Part shown: positions 32,638 through 43,856 of the stretch, piece by piece
How positions within the stretch are numbered: the first letter of the stretch is position 1
How the letters are laid out: each line of letters starts with the position of its first letter
DNA from: Chamaea fasciata
Lineage: Eukaryota > Chordata > Aves > Passeriformes > Sylviidae
NCBI GenBank assembly: GCA_029207755.1
Contig: JARCOQ010000026.1
Location: forward strand, 310,001 to 374,000
Reading direction: 5' to 3'
Length of the DNA stretch: 64,000 nt
Translations under genes and position numbers: made by a program
Notes under the pieces: model-generated
Databases searched by the model: none
What the model was told of the DNA's origin: nothing
Seen by the model: only the letters and a program-made list of their open reading frames with translations

Positions 32638-33612
32638 ATTTTTAAAAAAGGAAAAAAAAAGGAATAAGTCAATCATAGACCCTCTTGGTGGGGAGGGGGA
32701 GTGGGGGGGCTGGGGTAAAGGGGGGGTCCCTTTCCCAGGGTCCCCGAGGCAGTGGCGGTGACGAGCTCAGGGTGTGGGTGCGTGTGTGGGTGCCAGGTGG
32801 GCTTTGGGGTCCTCTCCTCCCACAAATTCCCTGTGTGTCCCCCCCTCCTCAAGAGTTTGGCAATCTCGGTACAGCTTTGTGGGTTGTGCAAAAAAAGGGA
32901 AAACACACACAAAGAGAGGAAAACCACCCTGAAATGGATAAAAAAGGCAAAATTCGCAAAAAGAAAAAAAAAAAGAAAAAGGGAAAAAAACACCGAAATT
33001 TGGTCAAAATACCCCCTCCTTGCCCCGCCCCCCCAGCTGCCCTGTGCAGTGCTTGTGCTGCCCTGGCCAGAGGGGCCCCCCCGTGAGCCCCCCCGGCCCC
33101 CGCTTTGCCCCTCAAACGGTCTTTTTGTGTTATTTAGGAAGGAATTTTTAATAGGCACTTTTTTTATATTAAAAAGAAACCTATATATTGAGCGATGCCC
33201 GCTGCTTTCTTGCTTCTCTTTTTTGGGGGAGCACGGCCTGGCTGTGCCGGGGGCGGGTGTTTGGAGGGATGTTGACCCTCCCTGCGTTTAGGGGGGATGC
33301 CAGGATCTGCCTCCAGGTGGGAACTGCATCAAGAAAGCTGAATTTTGGTACAAATCGGGCTGCAGTGTGAGCCGGGGGCCCCCCACTGCTGCTCCCCTGG
33401 GGAGGGGTGGCACCGGGGGCCCGGGGGACAGTGCCAGCGGGCCTGGTGGCACTTTGGGGACCCACGGGGGCTTTGCAGGCAGGAGGGGTGCCCGCCCCTC
33501 CCTGGCACCACTCGGGGGGAAAGGGGGCACGGGAACACCGGCGACTTCCCGGTGATGGATGGGAGAAGCGTCACCGCCAGAAAGGACAAAAAAAAAAAAA
33601 AAAAAAAAAAAA
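32076..33612 (+). repeat. Cluster of sense-strand A-rich tracts
   Basis: A-rich tracts lie at about 32078-32145, 32287-32315, 32600-32660, 32941-32992 and 33589-33612, with another at 30001-30110 just upstream. All are A on the AHDC1 sense strand. They are simple sequence within the 3' UTR and prime sites for internal oligo-dT priming. Confidence 0.8.
32335..32342 (+). promoter_or_regulatory. Pumilio response element in AHDC1 3' UTR
   Basis: TGTATATA matches the UGUANAUA consensus for PUM1/2. It lies in an AU-rich segment with TTTATT and TTTTATTATAAAT motifs. Near-matches TGTATATT (about 32367) and TGTACATC (about 32380) follow. It would affect mRNA stability or translation if the 3' UTR extends here. 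Confidence 0.5.
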
Positions 33613-33634
33613 GGAGGAAAATAAGGACAAAACA

Positions 33635-33640
33635 AATAAA
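33635..33640 (+). terminator. AHDC1: AATAAA polyadenylation signal, likely AHDC1 3' end
   Basis: AATAAA lies about 3.87 kb after the AHDC1 stop, followed within 30 nt by candidate cleavage sequence (CCACCAACTTCC) and by G-rich downstream sequence from 33669. It is the only canonical hexamer I found between the stop and the intergenic GC-rich DNA. The A-rich tract just before it adds some doubt. Confidence 0.55.
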
Positions 33641-35829
33641 ATTCAGAAATCCACCAACTTCCAGCCTGGGAAGATGAAGGCGGCTGCGTCCTCCGGGCGA
33701 GGGGAGGGGGGGCGCGGGGCGGGGGGCGCAGCTACCTGTGGGTGGGAGAGGTGAGCGGTGCCGGCGGGGTCAGGGCTGCGGCAGGGGAGGGTCTGGGGGC
33801 CGGGGGGAGCAGGGGGGTTGCTATGGAGAGGAACACTCGGCGCATACTGATGGACGGGGAGGGCGGGGGGTGCCGGGGCTGCCAGCGCCACCGCAGCCCG
33901 CGGAGACGCTGAACGGGGTGGGGGGATGCTGAGGGACCCCCTCTTTGCCGGGCTGGGAGGAGCCCGGCCCAACGCTGCTCCCCCTTATAGGGGGCGAGGG
34001 GCACTCCGCACCCAGGTGGGCTCGCAGGGCCCCTCGCACCCAACCTTGGCGTGCCGGGAGGCAGCGGGGAGCACCTGCCGGTCCCAGTGCCCTGGGTGAA
34101 GGTGGCATTTGGGGGGACTTTATTTCCCAGCCCCCCAACCCAAGGCGTGCAGGGTGGGGGCTCAGGGGGCTCCAGACCCCCCAAGCCTGGCTGGGGCTGT
34201 TGCACGTGGCCGTGTGTGGGGATGGGGTGAGATGGGTCCCTCAGTACAACCACAAACTGGGGGGGTTTGTTCCTCTGTCCCCCCCACCAGGAACCCCACA
34301 GCACCCTCAGGGTGAGCTGGGGGGCGATGGGGGAGGGCTGGGTGCTGTCCCTCCGCCCCGGGGTCCTAGGGGTGCCTGACGCCCCCACCTCAGGGTGGGC
34401 ACAGCATTGGGGGGCTGCTGTGAGGATGGGATGAGGATTGCAGCCCCTCCTTCCCACCATCCTCACACAGAGTGACAGGGCTGGGGGGAAACGGGGCCCA
34501 TCAGGGGGCACCCCGATGTTGTGCCTCCACCCCGGTGGGCACCAAATGTCCCCTGACTGTGACATAACATAGAGGGAAACTGAGGCATGGGAGCAGGTTG
34601 TGGGGTGCAGCCATCCATCCCAGGTGCTGTGCCTGCATCCAGCACCCATCCCAAGGTGCTGAATCCCTCTCTGGCACCTCCATGATCCCTCCTGCCAGGT
34701 CTCTTGGGGTCCATGGCCCTTCATCCCCAGCTTGGCTCCAATACGATGCTTCCCACAAGCATCTCATTTACTCTTTCCCGCCCCATTTTTCCTCTCTCCC
34801 ATTTCAGGTCACAACAAGCAGCACAGAATGATGATGAAATCCCCCCCAGTAGGTAAATCCCACCAGGAAGCATCACCTGGCTCAGCCAGAGCCGCGCTGG
34901 GTGTGACTGGCTGCTTGGACCACAGCTGGATTTCACTTATTTTATTGTTTTTTGTCTTATTTTAAAGCCTCAATTATATCTCTCAAGCAGCATGAGCCAC
35001 TCTGGAGCCCGAAAAACCTCGTGATGGAGCTGATTGTTGGGGATTGATCAGCACAGCCCAGCATTGCCTGGGTATGCTGGGGGAAAGGAGGAAAAAGCTC
35101 AAAATTTGGGGGGGGAAATGATTGTTTGCTACGTTTTTATTTGTTTAGCATGGATTTTTTTGAAGGTTTCTGGGAGCTGCTTTTGGGAACACCCAGGGTG
35201 AGTCCAGCATGGCCACGTGGTTCGCAGGGATGTGGGGTGAGCCAGCTCCTGGTGCCTGGCTGTACTCCGGGATGGAAATGATGATTTTAATTAAGCAGCT
35301 CTGCTGGGAGGAGGGTTCTGGCCTCTCAGGATGCTGGAGCTTGGAGACCAGGGATGCTGCAGGACCACGGGATGAGGGATGCTGCACGTCAGAGGGGCCC
35401 AGGGCTGGGCCAGCACGGAGCCAGAGCATTGACCACTCCATCCATGGGGCAGAGCGATGTAAGGATGCTCCGAGGGATCCGGCACGCACCTGGCAAAGGC
35501 AGCTGTGCCCCATTCCCACTTTTCCCCATCCCCTTGGAAACAAGGCGGGAACTTGCCCTCCTGCCCCTGCCTTCCCGTCCCGCCCATCACCTGGGGCTGG
35601 AGCCGGGGGAATTCCGCATTCCCCGGGCGATGTGCCGGGGCACAGGGTGGTGCGCATGGATGCGCACATGTTGCACAGCCGAGCGCACCGTCACCCTGGC
35701 ACGGGAAGCACACGGGATGCCGGCGCCGGGCTCTGGGCGAGGGTCGCGTCCCCCACCCCAGGCAGGGCAGCAGCAGGAGCCGCCCTCACCCCGCAGTGCT
35801 GGGGCCGGCGGATCCGCCGGGAGCTGCCG

Positions 35830-36000
35830 GGAGGTTTGGACACCCCCTTCTCCTTCAAATTAATGGCTGTGCCGTGAAGAAAATTGAAGCCATTATTCTT
35901 CGCTCGCATCCTTTATACCCACCAACTTCAACCACTTGACATGCTAATCACAGCTAACGAGGGAGGGAGGCGATTTCCCACGTCAGACCTGCAATCCAGC
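35830..36000. promoter_or_regulatory. Candidate conserved non-coding element
   Basis: AT-richer, non-repetitive sequence contains CAAATTAATGGCTG and GAAGCCATTATTCTTCGC. Its TAATGGCT and AGCCATTA arms are inverted. CATGCTAATCACAGCTAACG follows. The flanks are GC-rich. A regulatory role is inferred. Confidence 0.3.
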
Positions 36001-38594
36001 GCAGCCGGGTGGGGAACAGCTCCGTGTCGGGGGCACCGGCACCCCGGCAGCGGCTCCTCTGCCGGCCCTTCCCGCCAGCAAACAGCCCCTCCAGCCCCAC
36101 TGGAGCCCCCCGTGGCTGGTGTCATCACAGGCTGTTCCTGTCCTCCAGCCCAGGACAGCGGGGGTGGGGGGGTGGGTGCCGCTGGTGCCACCCCGCCGTG
36201 GGCAGCCCGTGGCAGCACCGGCCCCTGCCCCGGCAGCGGGGGCGGCAGAGCCCAGCTGGAGCACCAGACCACCCCTGCTTTTCCCAGAGGAACCGCCAGG
36301 CCCTTGGAAGGTACTCCCAGCCCCCCGTGTGTCCATCCCCCCCATCCTCCTTCCGCTCTGCCGTGCGCTCCAGGGTCCAGCTGAGCCCTGACGCACTCAC
36401 TGCACCCGCCTGTCCATCCAGGGCTGGATCCATCCCAGCCGCCAGCCGGGCAGAAAGCTCTGGAGTCCATTAACATTCCCCGGAGCGATCTAATCCCCCT
36501 CTCTGCCCTGGCTCTGGCTTTCGCTTGGGTTTTAATCAAGCCCAGCCTGGCGCCTCTTAAATAAGGGGGGCGGATGGCACCCAGCTCCCCACATGGCACA
36601 TGGGTGCTGCTGGCCCCGGGGTGGGTGCCAGGGAGGAGGGGGCAGCCGGGGGCAGGGTGTTCGCAGGGGTCTCCACTCTCCGATAATTTTAAAAGGCATT
36701 TTGGAGCCAGAGGAGCTGAGCTCAGCAGAGCCAGGGCCAGCAAAGCCAGGGAATAAAAGCACAGGCGGTTGCAGGGTTGTTATTAATATTTGCTGGATGG
36801 TGATGGAGGGAGGGCTCAGCACCGGGGGAAATGGCAGGCCAGGGTCCCTGGGAAGGGGGGGGATTTGGCAGCTGGGTGGATGGGTTCCTTCCCAGCACCC
36901 CAGTGATGTGTGGGGGGTGCAGGATCCGTGCCAGCACTCCTGGGGACTCAGCTGGAGCAGGGGTGATGCTCCCCACGCCAACATCCCCAAAAAAAAGCAC
37001 AGGCGCTCAGCTGGGGTGTTCTGGGGGGCTGCAGGACTCTCCAGGGCGCCTCCCTGGGGGACAAGGAGGGTGCAGGGGACACCCATGGCACTGTCCATGG
37101 GCAGCAGAAGGCACAGGGGCACCTGGGGTGCTAAGCTTCCTGGGGCTCTGCCACTCCCCTGCTGCGAAGGAGGTAGGAGCTGGGAGGGCAGAGCCTCTGT
37201 GGGGGTCTGGAACGGGCCACCTTTGGCTGAGTCTGGGGGCTCTGCAGGGTCACGATGGCCTCGCCAAGGGGGAAGGAACCAGGAGTGATGCTGGATCCTC
37301 CCAGGATGGCAGAGGGGCTGGATGGGGGGTCTGGGGCTGTTGAGACAGGGAGCTGCAGGGCAGCACATGTAGTTTTGGGGGGCAACGTGTGAGCCAAAGC
37401 GTTTGTTTTTCTGGGGGCCCTGGGTGTGAGTTATCAGCAGCGGCAGAAGCGCGGTGCTTCCCGGCCGGGAGTGCACGCCGGCTCCTCGGGGAGGGATTAA
37501 GGGGATTATATTATTATTTGTTATCACTGAGGGGGGGAGGAAAAAAGAAGAAACCTCCATTGCTGGGAACTCTGCCTAATCGGAGCACAGATTAGCTTCC
37601 TGCCTCCGACCAGCCAGGATGGGCTCCCCTGTGCCCGTCCCACTGGCAGTGGGAGCCCACTGGGGTGACATGGGGTCACAGAGTCCGCAGGGGTCCACCT
37701 GGCCCGTGTGGGACCAGTTTCTGGACATGCCAGTTACTGCCCGAAGCAGCTGTCAGGGGGAATGGCAGCTCCCTCCAGCTCCCCCCAGGACTGTGGGGAC
37801 CATCACCCCCATCCAGGCAGGGTGACACCCGTCCTGGGAGATCATCCCACGGGGCAGTCAGGGCAGGGCCAGGCAGGAGGGGCACTCTGCCCCAGGGATG
37901 GTGAGAGCCACCTCCAAGGCTCTCGGTGGGGGTGAGCTCATGGCCATGGCCAAGGTTTTCCATCTCCTCTGGCCATGGTGGGGGGACCTTGGATGGTTTG
38001 GGGGAGATCTTGGCAGGCTGAGAGGAAGCTGGAGCTCAGCTTGGCAGCACAGGCAGGGGACTCGTGCCTCCCTCAGCAGAGGGATGAGGGTGAGATCCCA
38101 GCGTCCCCAGAGGATGGGGACAAGCTCAGCCCTGATGGGTCCTGTGCATCCCCTGCCCAGGGGCCTCTGGTGGCCTGGGGATGGAGATGCCCCTGGACAT
38201 CTGGCACAGAGGAGTCGCCCTTGTCCTGTTCTGTGGGTGCAGAGTGTCACACCACAAGGCAGAGGAGGTGTGGGACCACCCTGGGTGCTCTGGGAGCTGC
38301 TGCAGTCATCTCAGGAGATCCAGCGATTTCTTCCCCCCTGTTTAAGCCCCCATCTCTCATCTACAGGCCCAGGAGTCCCCGCAGAACAGCCTTACACATG
38401 CACATCTTGAATTTTCCTTCCCCAAACCCCCAGTTCCCAGCAAGCAGGGCCGAGCCAGGTTCACACATGGGCCGCAGGCACTGGGACAGTCTCTCTCCGA
38501 TTTTCCCTTGCCTAGAGCAAGGCTGAAGCCACCACCCCGCTGCAGAGAGCCCATCATTAGAGCCCCTTCCACACACCCCATCCACTGATAGACC

Positions 38595-38790
38595 CACGAT
38601 TTCCTTTAGTCTTTTATTTACACTTTATTGCTCTTGTTTTTGCACTGGCAAAGCGCTGCTGGAGAGCACAGAAATCCTTCAGATCTCGGCTGGCAGCAGA
38701 GCTCTGCCTAATCATAGTCATTATCTGGAAGCAGGTAATGGGCATCTTTCCCATGTTAATTTGAAAACAGAATCAGCAGAGAGCAGGACA
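38595..38790. promoter_or_regulatory. Candidate conserved non-coding element
   Basis: A 200-bp AT-rich block in GC-rich surroundings contains TTAGTCTTTTATTTACAC, TTGCACTGGCAAAG, CTAATCATAGTCATTATCTG and CCATGTTAATTTG. No coding frame or repeat is present. It looks like a preserved enhancer-type block. Confidence 0.35.
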
Positions 38791-39364
38791 CCGGGGACGG
38801 ATCATGTTCCCAGCACCAGCCACTCCCTTTGGACGGTTTTTGGGTGGCTTCGTGGATGTTGGGGTGTGGGTTTGGGATGGGGGAACTCAGAAACCCAGGC
38901 AGAACCACGTGCCAAGCCTCGTGGCTCAATAAATCAGCCAGGAAAGGGGCTGCTGGCCGGAATCCCGCATGGATGGAGCCTGTCCTTGCTGCCACAGCAC
39001 TAAAATCCCCTGGCCTTGTTTTTTTGGCGGTGAGGAGGATGATGGTGGCTCTCCCTCCTCCCTGCGCCACCGTCAGAACTTGCCCCCGTGGCTGGGTCCT
39101 TCGCTAACAAGGACTCGTCCCTTTTATCCCCAGCGGCAGGAGGGGATGGGGATGGAGGTGAGAGGCGAGGATTTCTCCCGGGGCCGGGAGGGGAAGGCTG
39201 GGTGGCGTTGGAGTTTCTTTTGCTGAGATACCATTAACGAGTGAGCAAAGGTTGCGGAGTCTCCATGGAGACAAGACAGCAAGAGAAGGGAGCGGGTGTG
39301 CGCTGGGTGAGAGCTGATTAGTAAATGTCAGCGGCACAGCCACTGCCCGCGCCACGCTGGCGCG

Positions 39365-39735
39365 GGGACGCGCCGGGCACCCCCGCACCGGGCACCTCCC
39401 GTGCCTCCCGGGCACCTCCCGTGCCTCCCGGGCACCCCGAGCATCCCGGGCACCCCGAGCATCCCCCGCGTCCTGCCCGTCCGCTGAGCCCGGCCCCGGG
39501 TACCCCAGGCTCCCCTCCCGCCCCCAGTGCTCCATTGCAGCCCGGGTGTCCTGTGCACCACAGGTCCTCTGCCGTGTGTCCCTGCATCCCAGGCACCCTG
39601 GGCGGCCCGTCCACCCCGTGTGCATCATTTCATCCGGTTTATTCCGTGCATCCAAGGCGCCCCGTGCGTCCCAGGTGCCCTCTGCATGCCGAGTACCCTG
39701 TCCATCGTGTGAGCCCTGTTCCACCCCCGCTATCC
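39365..39735 (+). repeat. C-rich minisatellite (CCGGGCACC / CATCCCAGG family)
   Basis: The 5' part has exact short duplications (CGGGCACCTCCCGTGCCTCC twice, then CGGGCACCCCGAGCATCC twice). The 3' part is a decayed series of GCATCCCAGGTGCCCTGTG-type units. Frames through it on either strand (Asp-Ala-Arg-Gly or Pro/His-rich) are artefacts. Confidence 0.8.
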
Positions 39736-40554
39736 CAGGTGTCCTTGTGCATCCCAGGTCCACGGGAATCAGGGATGCAGGAGAAGCCTGGGGAGCATGT
39801 TTCCAAAGCATCCTCACAGCTCTGGTGCTGACAGCCCTGGCTCCTTTCCCACAGGGAGCAGGGATGCAGCTGTGCCTGCTGGGATAGGGGCAGTTGGCCA
39901 GGGAAGAGACATCCAAGGCTTCAACAAGCTGCCATCTCCTCCCTCCCACGGAGAATGTCCCCTTTCCCAATCCCTGAAGCATGCAGAGAAAGGATGAGGC
40001 TGGACCTGCTGGATCCCACCTGGTTTTCAGCAGAATCCAAGCCCAGGCTGAGGGAATCTGGACCGGGATGAGGCACTGATATGTGCCAGGGTCTGTCTGG
40101 GGTTATCACGGGCTTGGACACGGCTGGAGCCCACCTGGGAGGGAGGTGGGAGGCAGGAGCAGCCTGGCTGCCCTTCCCCATCCCCTGGAGCATCATTTAC
40201 CTCCAGCAGAACACAGGAAAGCACCTGGCAGGCAAGAGCACCAGGGAAAAGAGTGTCTGGGGGCACAGCAGCAGGGAGGGGGGGCTGGATCCTGCAGTTT
40301 AGCAGGTTTTATTCAGCAGCTATAAACAGAGCAGGAGAGATAAAGGTTGCAGTGCAGATACAGATTAGGTAGGTCCCTTGAGGCTGTGACACCTTGAGAT
40401 AGAGGCAGATCTTCTTCAAGGGAACAGCTTGCTGGCAGCTTGGAAAACATGGAGCCGAGCGGCCTCCAGCAGCACCTCAGCCCCTGCTCCACACCCACAG
40501 GGGAGAGCTGGGGGTGCCAGGGCAGCATGGGGGTACTGGGGCAGTATCCCATGT

Positions 40555-40710
40555 TCCTCATCCATCCCGTGTGCCCCACTGCATCCCAGGTACCCTGGAC
40601 ACCCCGTGTGGATCCCAGGCCCCACGGGCACCCCGTGTCCCCCGGGTGTCTGTGCAGGCCGGGCCCTGGGCACCCCATCCAGCCCGTGTGCCCCGTTTCA
40701 TCCTGCCAGG
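40555..40710 (+). repeat. Second copy of the C-rich minisatellite family
   Basis: Units such as CCCGTGTGCCCCACTGCATCC and CCAGGTACCCTGGACACC match the decayed units at 39.54-39.73 kb, about 1 kb upstream. The two arrays are probably halves of one repeat split by insertion, or an independent duplication. Confidence 0.65.
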
Positions 40711-41268
40711 ATGTGGCACAGGGCGGCACCACGAAGCGCTGACCATCCTGCAGAGGTGGGACTCATGGAGGAAAGTGGTGCAAAAATCAGGCAAGAAACG
40801 GCCGTTTCAGTGTGTGTGTGTGCCCATCCCTCCCAGCAGGATCCGGAGGGATGGCGGCGGTGCCAGAGAGACCCCGGGGCAGGGGCAGAGGAGGCACAGA
40901 ACCTCTGGTGAGTGACCTTGGGGCGCTGGCTCTGCCATCACGGCTCCCACATGGATTTGTTTGCTTCCTGGCGGGAGCGCCGGTGATTTACTGCCCGTGG
41001 TTTGGTTTAAAGCAGAAGCAGAGAGCAGGAAAGAGATGGATGTCTGTGCCAGTGCCCTTCATCCCGCTCCCTCTTCCCCATCAAGCCCACAGGCTGGGTT
41101 TGATCCTCAGGCAGGGAGGGAGGATTTAATATCCAGGTGCACCAGCAGGAACATGGCATGCCTTGTGGTGGAATTTCTCATCAGATCTCTGCTCCTGCAG
41201 TTTCTGGGGGGCATTAGCATCACCCCGGCTCTGCCGAGGACCAGGCTGAGTTGCAGGATGGAACTGGA

Positions 41269-41386
41269 AGTGTTCAATGCCACACTGGACAGGGCTTGCA
41301 GCAGCCTGGTCTAGCCAAAGTTGTCCCTGCCCGTGAGTTTTAAGATCCTTTCCAACCCAAGCCATGCCAGGACTCTGTTTCTGTGC
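41269..41386 (+). mobile_element. CR1 LINE 3'-end fragment
   Basis: TTCAATGCCACACTGGACAG, CAGCCTGGTCTAGC, GTCCCTGCCC and TAAGATCCTTTCCAACCC end at GGACTCTGTTTCTG. This is a 5'-truncated CR1 tail in + orientation, about 750 bp before the WASF2 CpG island. Confidence 0.85.
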
Positions 41387-42252
41387 TGCGCTGGAGGCCG
41401 GGCAGGAAACGGCGCTTTTCCGAGCCCCGGTGTGACCCCCAGGTGCTGCCACGCCCCCGTGGGACCGGGATGCGGGACAGTGCCCCCCCAGCAGGGCCTG
41501 GCCCCTTGTCCCCAGCAGCTCTAGTCGCTACTCCAGGCTCCTTTAACCCCGGCTCCGTTCCCAGCTGCATCGAGCCATGGGGAGAAGCGCAGGCGGGAGC
41601 CGAAGTCAGCATCGCGGCGGGCTCCGGCGGCCATCGCCCTGCGGGGCCGGCCAGGAGGGCGGGGGCTGTCCCCTGGATCCCCGGGGAGCCCCGGGACGGG
41701 AAGCCGCGCTGGGCTGGGGACGCCCTCCTCCGCAGGGGGCTGCAGGCGGGCCGGGGGTCCTGGGAGTCCCGGCAGGACGGGCAGCTGCCGGGCTCCGGTG
41801 CCGTGGCCAGCCCAACACTGTCGCTGTCACCTGCGGCCGCTGCGACCCCCGCCCCGCCCTGGCCTGACACCCCCGCTCCCCCAGGTGGAACTTTCCTCGC
41901 AGGGCGGGAGACCATAGAGGCGAAAGGGAACACCAAGGCGGAGCTCCCCGGGGGAGGTGCGGAAGTGACACAGACCTCCTTCCTCCAATGCCACTTGGAA
42001 GGGTATCAAGTTCTGGCTTTCATAAACAAACAGAAATATTTTTAAGATGTCGTAACTGTGACTGGTGGCGGGGTTCTCCCCTCCGTCGCTGTAACCTGCC
42101 CCCAGCCCGCCCAAGGTTCCCCCCGTCTATCTCTCCTCATGGTACCCTCCTCCCTATTTACTCTCTTTGCGCGGCCGGCTTGGGCGCGGCTCTTCCGCTG
42201 CGCCAGCTCCGTACGAAAGTGGCGTAGGACGGCTTTGATGGACACGGAGCCG

Positions 42253-42300
42253 CAGCCAATGGCGCGGCAGCAGCTGCTGGCGGACAGCCAATGGCGCGGC
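42253..42300 (+). promoter_or_regulatory. Tandem CCAAT boxes in a 16-bp direct repeat
   Basis: CAGCCAATGGCGCGGC occurs at 42253-42268 and again, identically, at 42285-42300. The spacing is 32 bp, about three helical turns. Two in-phase CCAAT boxes close to the start site are a typical NF-Y arrangement. Confidence 0.7.
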
Positions 42301-42329
42301 GGCCCGGCCGCCGGGGGAGGCGGGGCGAG

Positions 42330-42434
42330 GGCCCGCCAGGGCAGGGAGGGGGAGTCGTGGAATGGCGGACGGGCGGGCCGGCCCGCCCTGGTGGTAGTGA
42401 GACCGGGGGCGCGGAGGGGACAGCCGCGGACAGG
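42330..42434 (+). other. WASF2: WASF2 non-coding exon 1 (5' end approximate)
   Basis: The donor CAGG|GTGAGT at 42435 follows CpG-island sequence. The 5' boundary is estimated from promoter motifs. An ATG at 42362 opens an 11-codon uORF (42362-42397, TAG stop) if transcription starts upstream of it. The coding start lies in exon 2, as in other vertebrate WASF2 genes. Confidence 0.6.
42362..42397 (+). other. Short uORF in WASF2 exon 1
   Basis: ATG GCG GAC to TAG encodes MADGRAGPPWW. The ATG is itself part of a YY1-type AATGGCGG motif and has G at +4. If the start site is downstream of 42362 it is not transcribed, so its role is uncertain. Confidence 0.3.
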
Positions 42435-43856
42435 GTGAGTGCGAGAGGGGCGAGCGGGCCTCCCCAGCCCCCCCGGGCTGTCTCTTCCCGGGGGAAAGAG
42501 GCAGAGGCGCTGGAGTGGGCCGCAAGGCCCTTGCCAAATAGTGAGTTTGGAGGCGGAGGCGGGCGGTGTTTCCTGCCACATAGTGAGCCGCCGCTGCCGC
42601 GGTCCCGGGCGGGGGTTTCGGGGGGTCTGTCCCGGTCCGGGGCTCCATCCCCGGCCTGACACCTGCCCAGCCCCTCCCGGGGGCCGCGGTTCGGCGCGGG
42701 GCCGGGCTGGCCCCCGGGGCGCTGGGGTGTAGGGGCGGCTGCCCGGCGGGGCTGAGCCCCGTGCTGGGTGAGGGACGTGCCGCCTGCGGGGCTGTCCCGA
42801 GGCCTGGCCGGGGTCTGCTGCCCTGCGGGCTCCCGGGGCTCTGGCACGGCGGGGAGCCCCGGGGACTCGGCAAACGGGGGGGTCTGCAGGGTCCCTTTGA
42901 GTGGGGAGCGGAGGGGACCCTCCCTGTGCTGACATTTGCTGCCTGAGTTTGACTTTGGGACTCGTGAAGTCGTGTCCAGAGCCTGTCTGGGTGGGAGCTG
43001 GGTGCCCTCGCTGGAGGCAGCCTCTCTGCCCTGCCTGTGTTCCAGCCCCACTCCTGGCTGCACCCCTCGGTCTGTCTGGGAACACTTTCAAGTGTGTGTG
43101 TCACCCCCTTGTCTCTGGACCATCCACAGCAAATAACATCTAGAACTACTTGATGTGACCCCCTGTGGGTGCTGGAGCGTGCCTAGGGGAATGTTTGGGG
43201 TTTTTCCCTGAAAAAAGGCTTGGGGTAGGGTTGGCTAGTTGGGTTTAGTGCACTGACCTCCTGGTGGCCTCAGACCGTATTTCTTCTAGAGAAGAAATAA
43301 GTTATTAGGAAATGTCCTTGTGGTTGTACCTCACCAGCGTTTGGGTTAGTGTTGGGGTTACTTTGGGATACACGTAGTCTGGAGAAGGGTGAGGATTGCA
43401 GCCTCTCCCTGTTAGCTGTCACTTGACTACAGGGACCTTCCTACGGTAGGATTTTTTATTTCCCTGTCAGAATTTCACATTTGCCCTTGCTGTTTTGCTT
43501 TCTTTAGAAGCAACAACAGAATTGGGCACCTCTCCATAGGTCAGAGCACTGGTGGGGCTGAGGGATGTGCTAATGCTGGGAGTTCAGCACCAGGAAACAC
43601 GGAAAGTCTTAAATCTTTCAGCACTGCGGATGTTGGTGGATGTGAAATTCTATTAATAATGGTTAAAAAACCTTCTGTTAAATACATCAGCTGCAGGCAG
43701 AGTCGTAATTGATGGAGCCCTCTGTAACCCTCACACTTTTGTGTCCTTCCTGAAGACTCGTGAGAGGGAGAAGTTGAAATTAAAAGATGCTGGAAGCCAA
43801 TTGAAGGGTACGGATGTGCTTCCCTGAGACAAAACTGATGCAAAAATGTTGCTTTT

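Larger units (their letters stand above)
29765..33660 (+). other. AHDC1: AHDC1 3' UTR region
   Basis: The sequence runs from the TAG at 29762-29764 to a polyadenylation signal at 33635. A probable intron (29808-29918, 111 bp; donor CAGG|GTAGGT, acceptor TTCTCTTTCAG) matches the known arrangement of a separate 3' UTR exon after the coding exon. Downstream are A-rich tracts, a CpG-rich patch (30130-30540), a minisatellite (30750-31725), and AU-rich sequence typical of a regulated 3' UTR (31990-32060 and 32320-32400, including TTTATTT and a Pumilio-type site). No protein gene is present. Long frames here are due to the repeats. Confidence 0.7.
33661..42139. other. Intergenic region between AHDC1 and WASF2
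   Basis: About 8.5 kb of GC-rich DNA contains no protein gene that I can support. It holds two related C-rich minisatellites (39.4-39.7 and 40.55-40.7 kb), a CR1 tail (41.3 kb) and at least two candidate conserved blocks (35.83-36.00 and 38.60-38.79 kb). Open frames on both strands are low-complexity and unsupported. Confidence 0.7.
42140..42800 (+). promoter_or_regulatory. WASF2: WASF2 CpG-island promoter
   Basis: CpG-dense sequence around non-coding exon 1. It has two CCAAT boxes in a 16-bp direct repeat (42253-42300), a GC box (GGAGGCGGGGCGAGG at about 42315) and an AATGGCGGAC YY1-type motif at 42361-42370. There is no TATA box, as expected of a broadly expressed cytoskeletal gene. CCAAT position and the splice donor at 42435 place transcription start at about 42330-42400. 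Confidence 0.75.

Noticed and set aside
42042..43104. Minus-strand frames of 349, 316 and 301 codons over the WASF2 promoter
   Set aside because: Three frames are open at once in a CpG island and no family was recognised. A divergent non-coding transcript is possible but unsupported.
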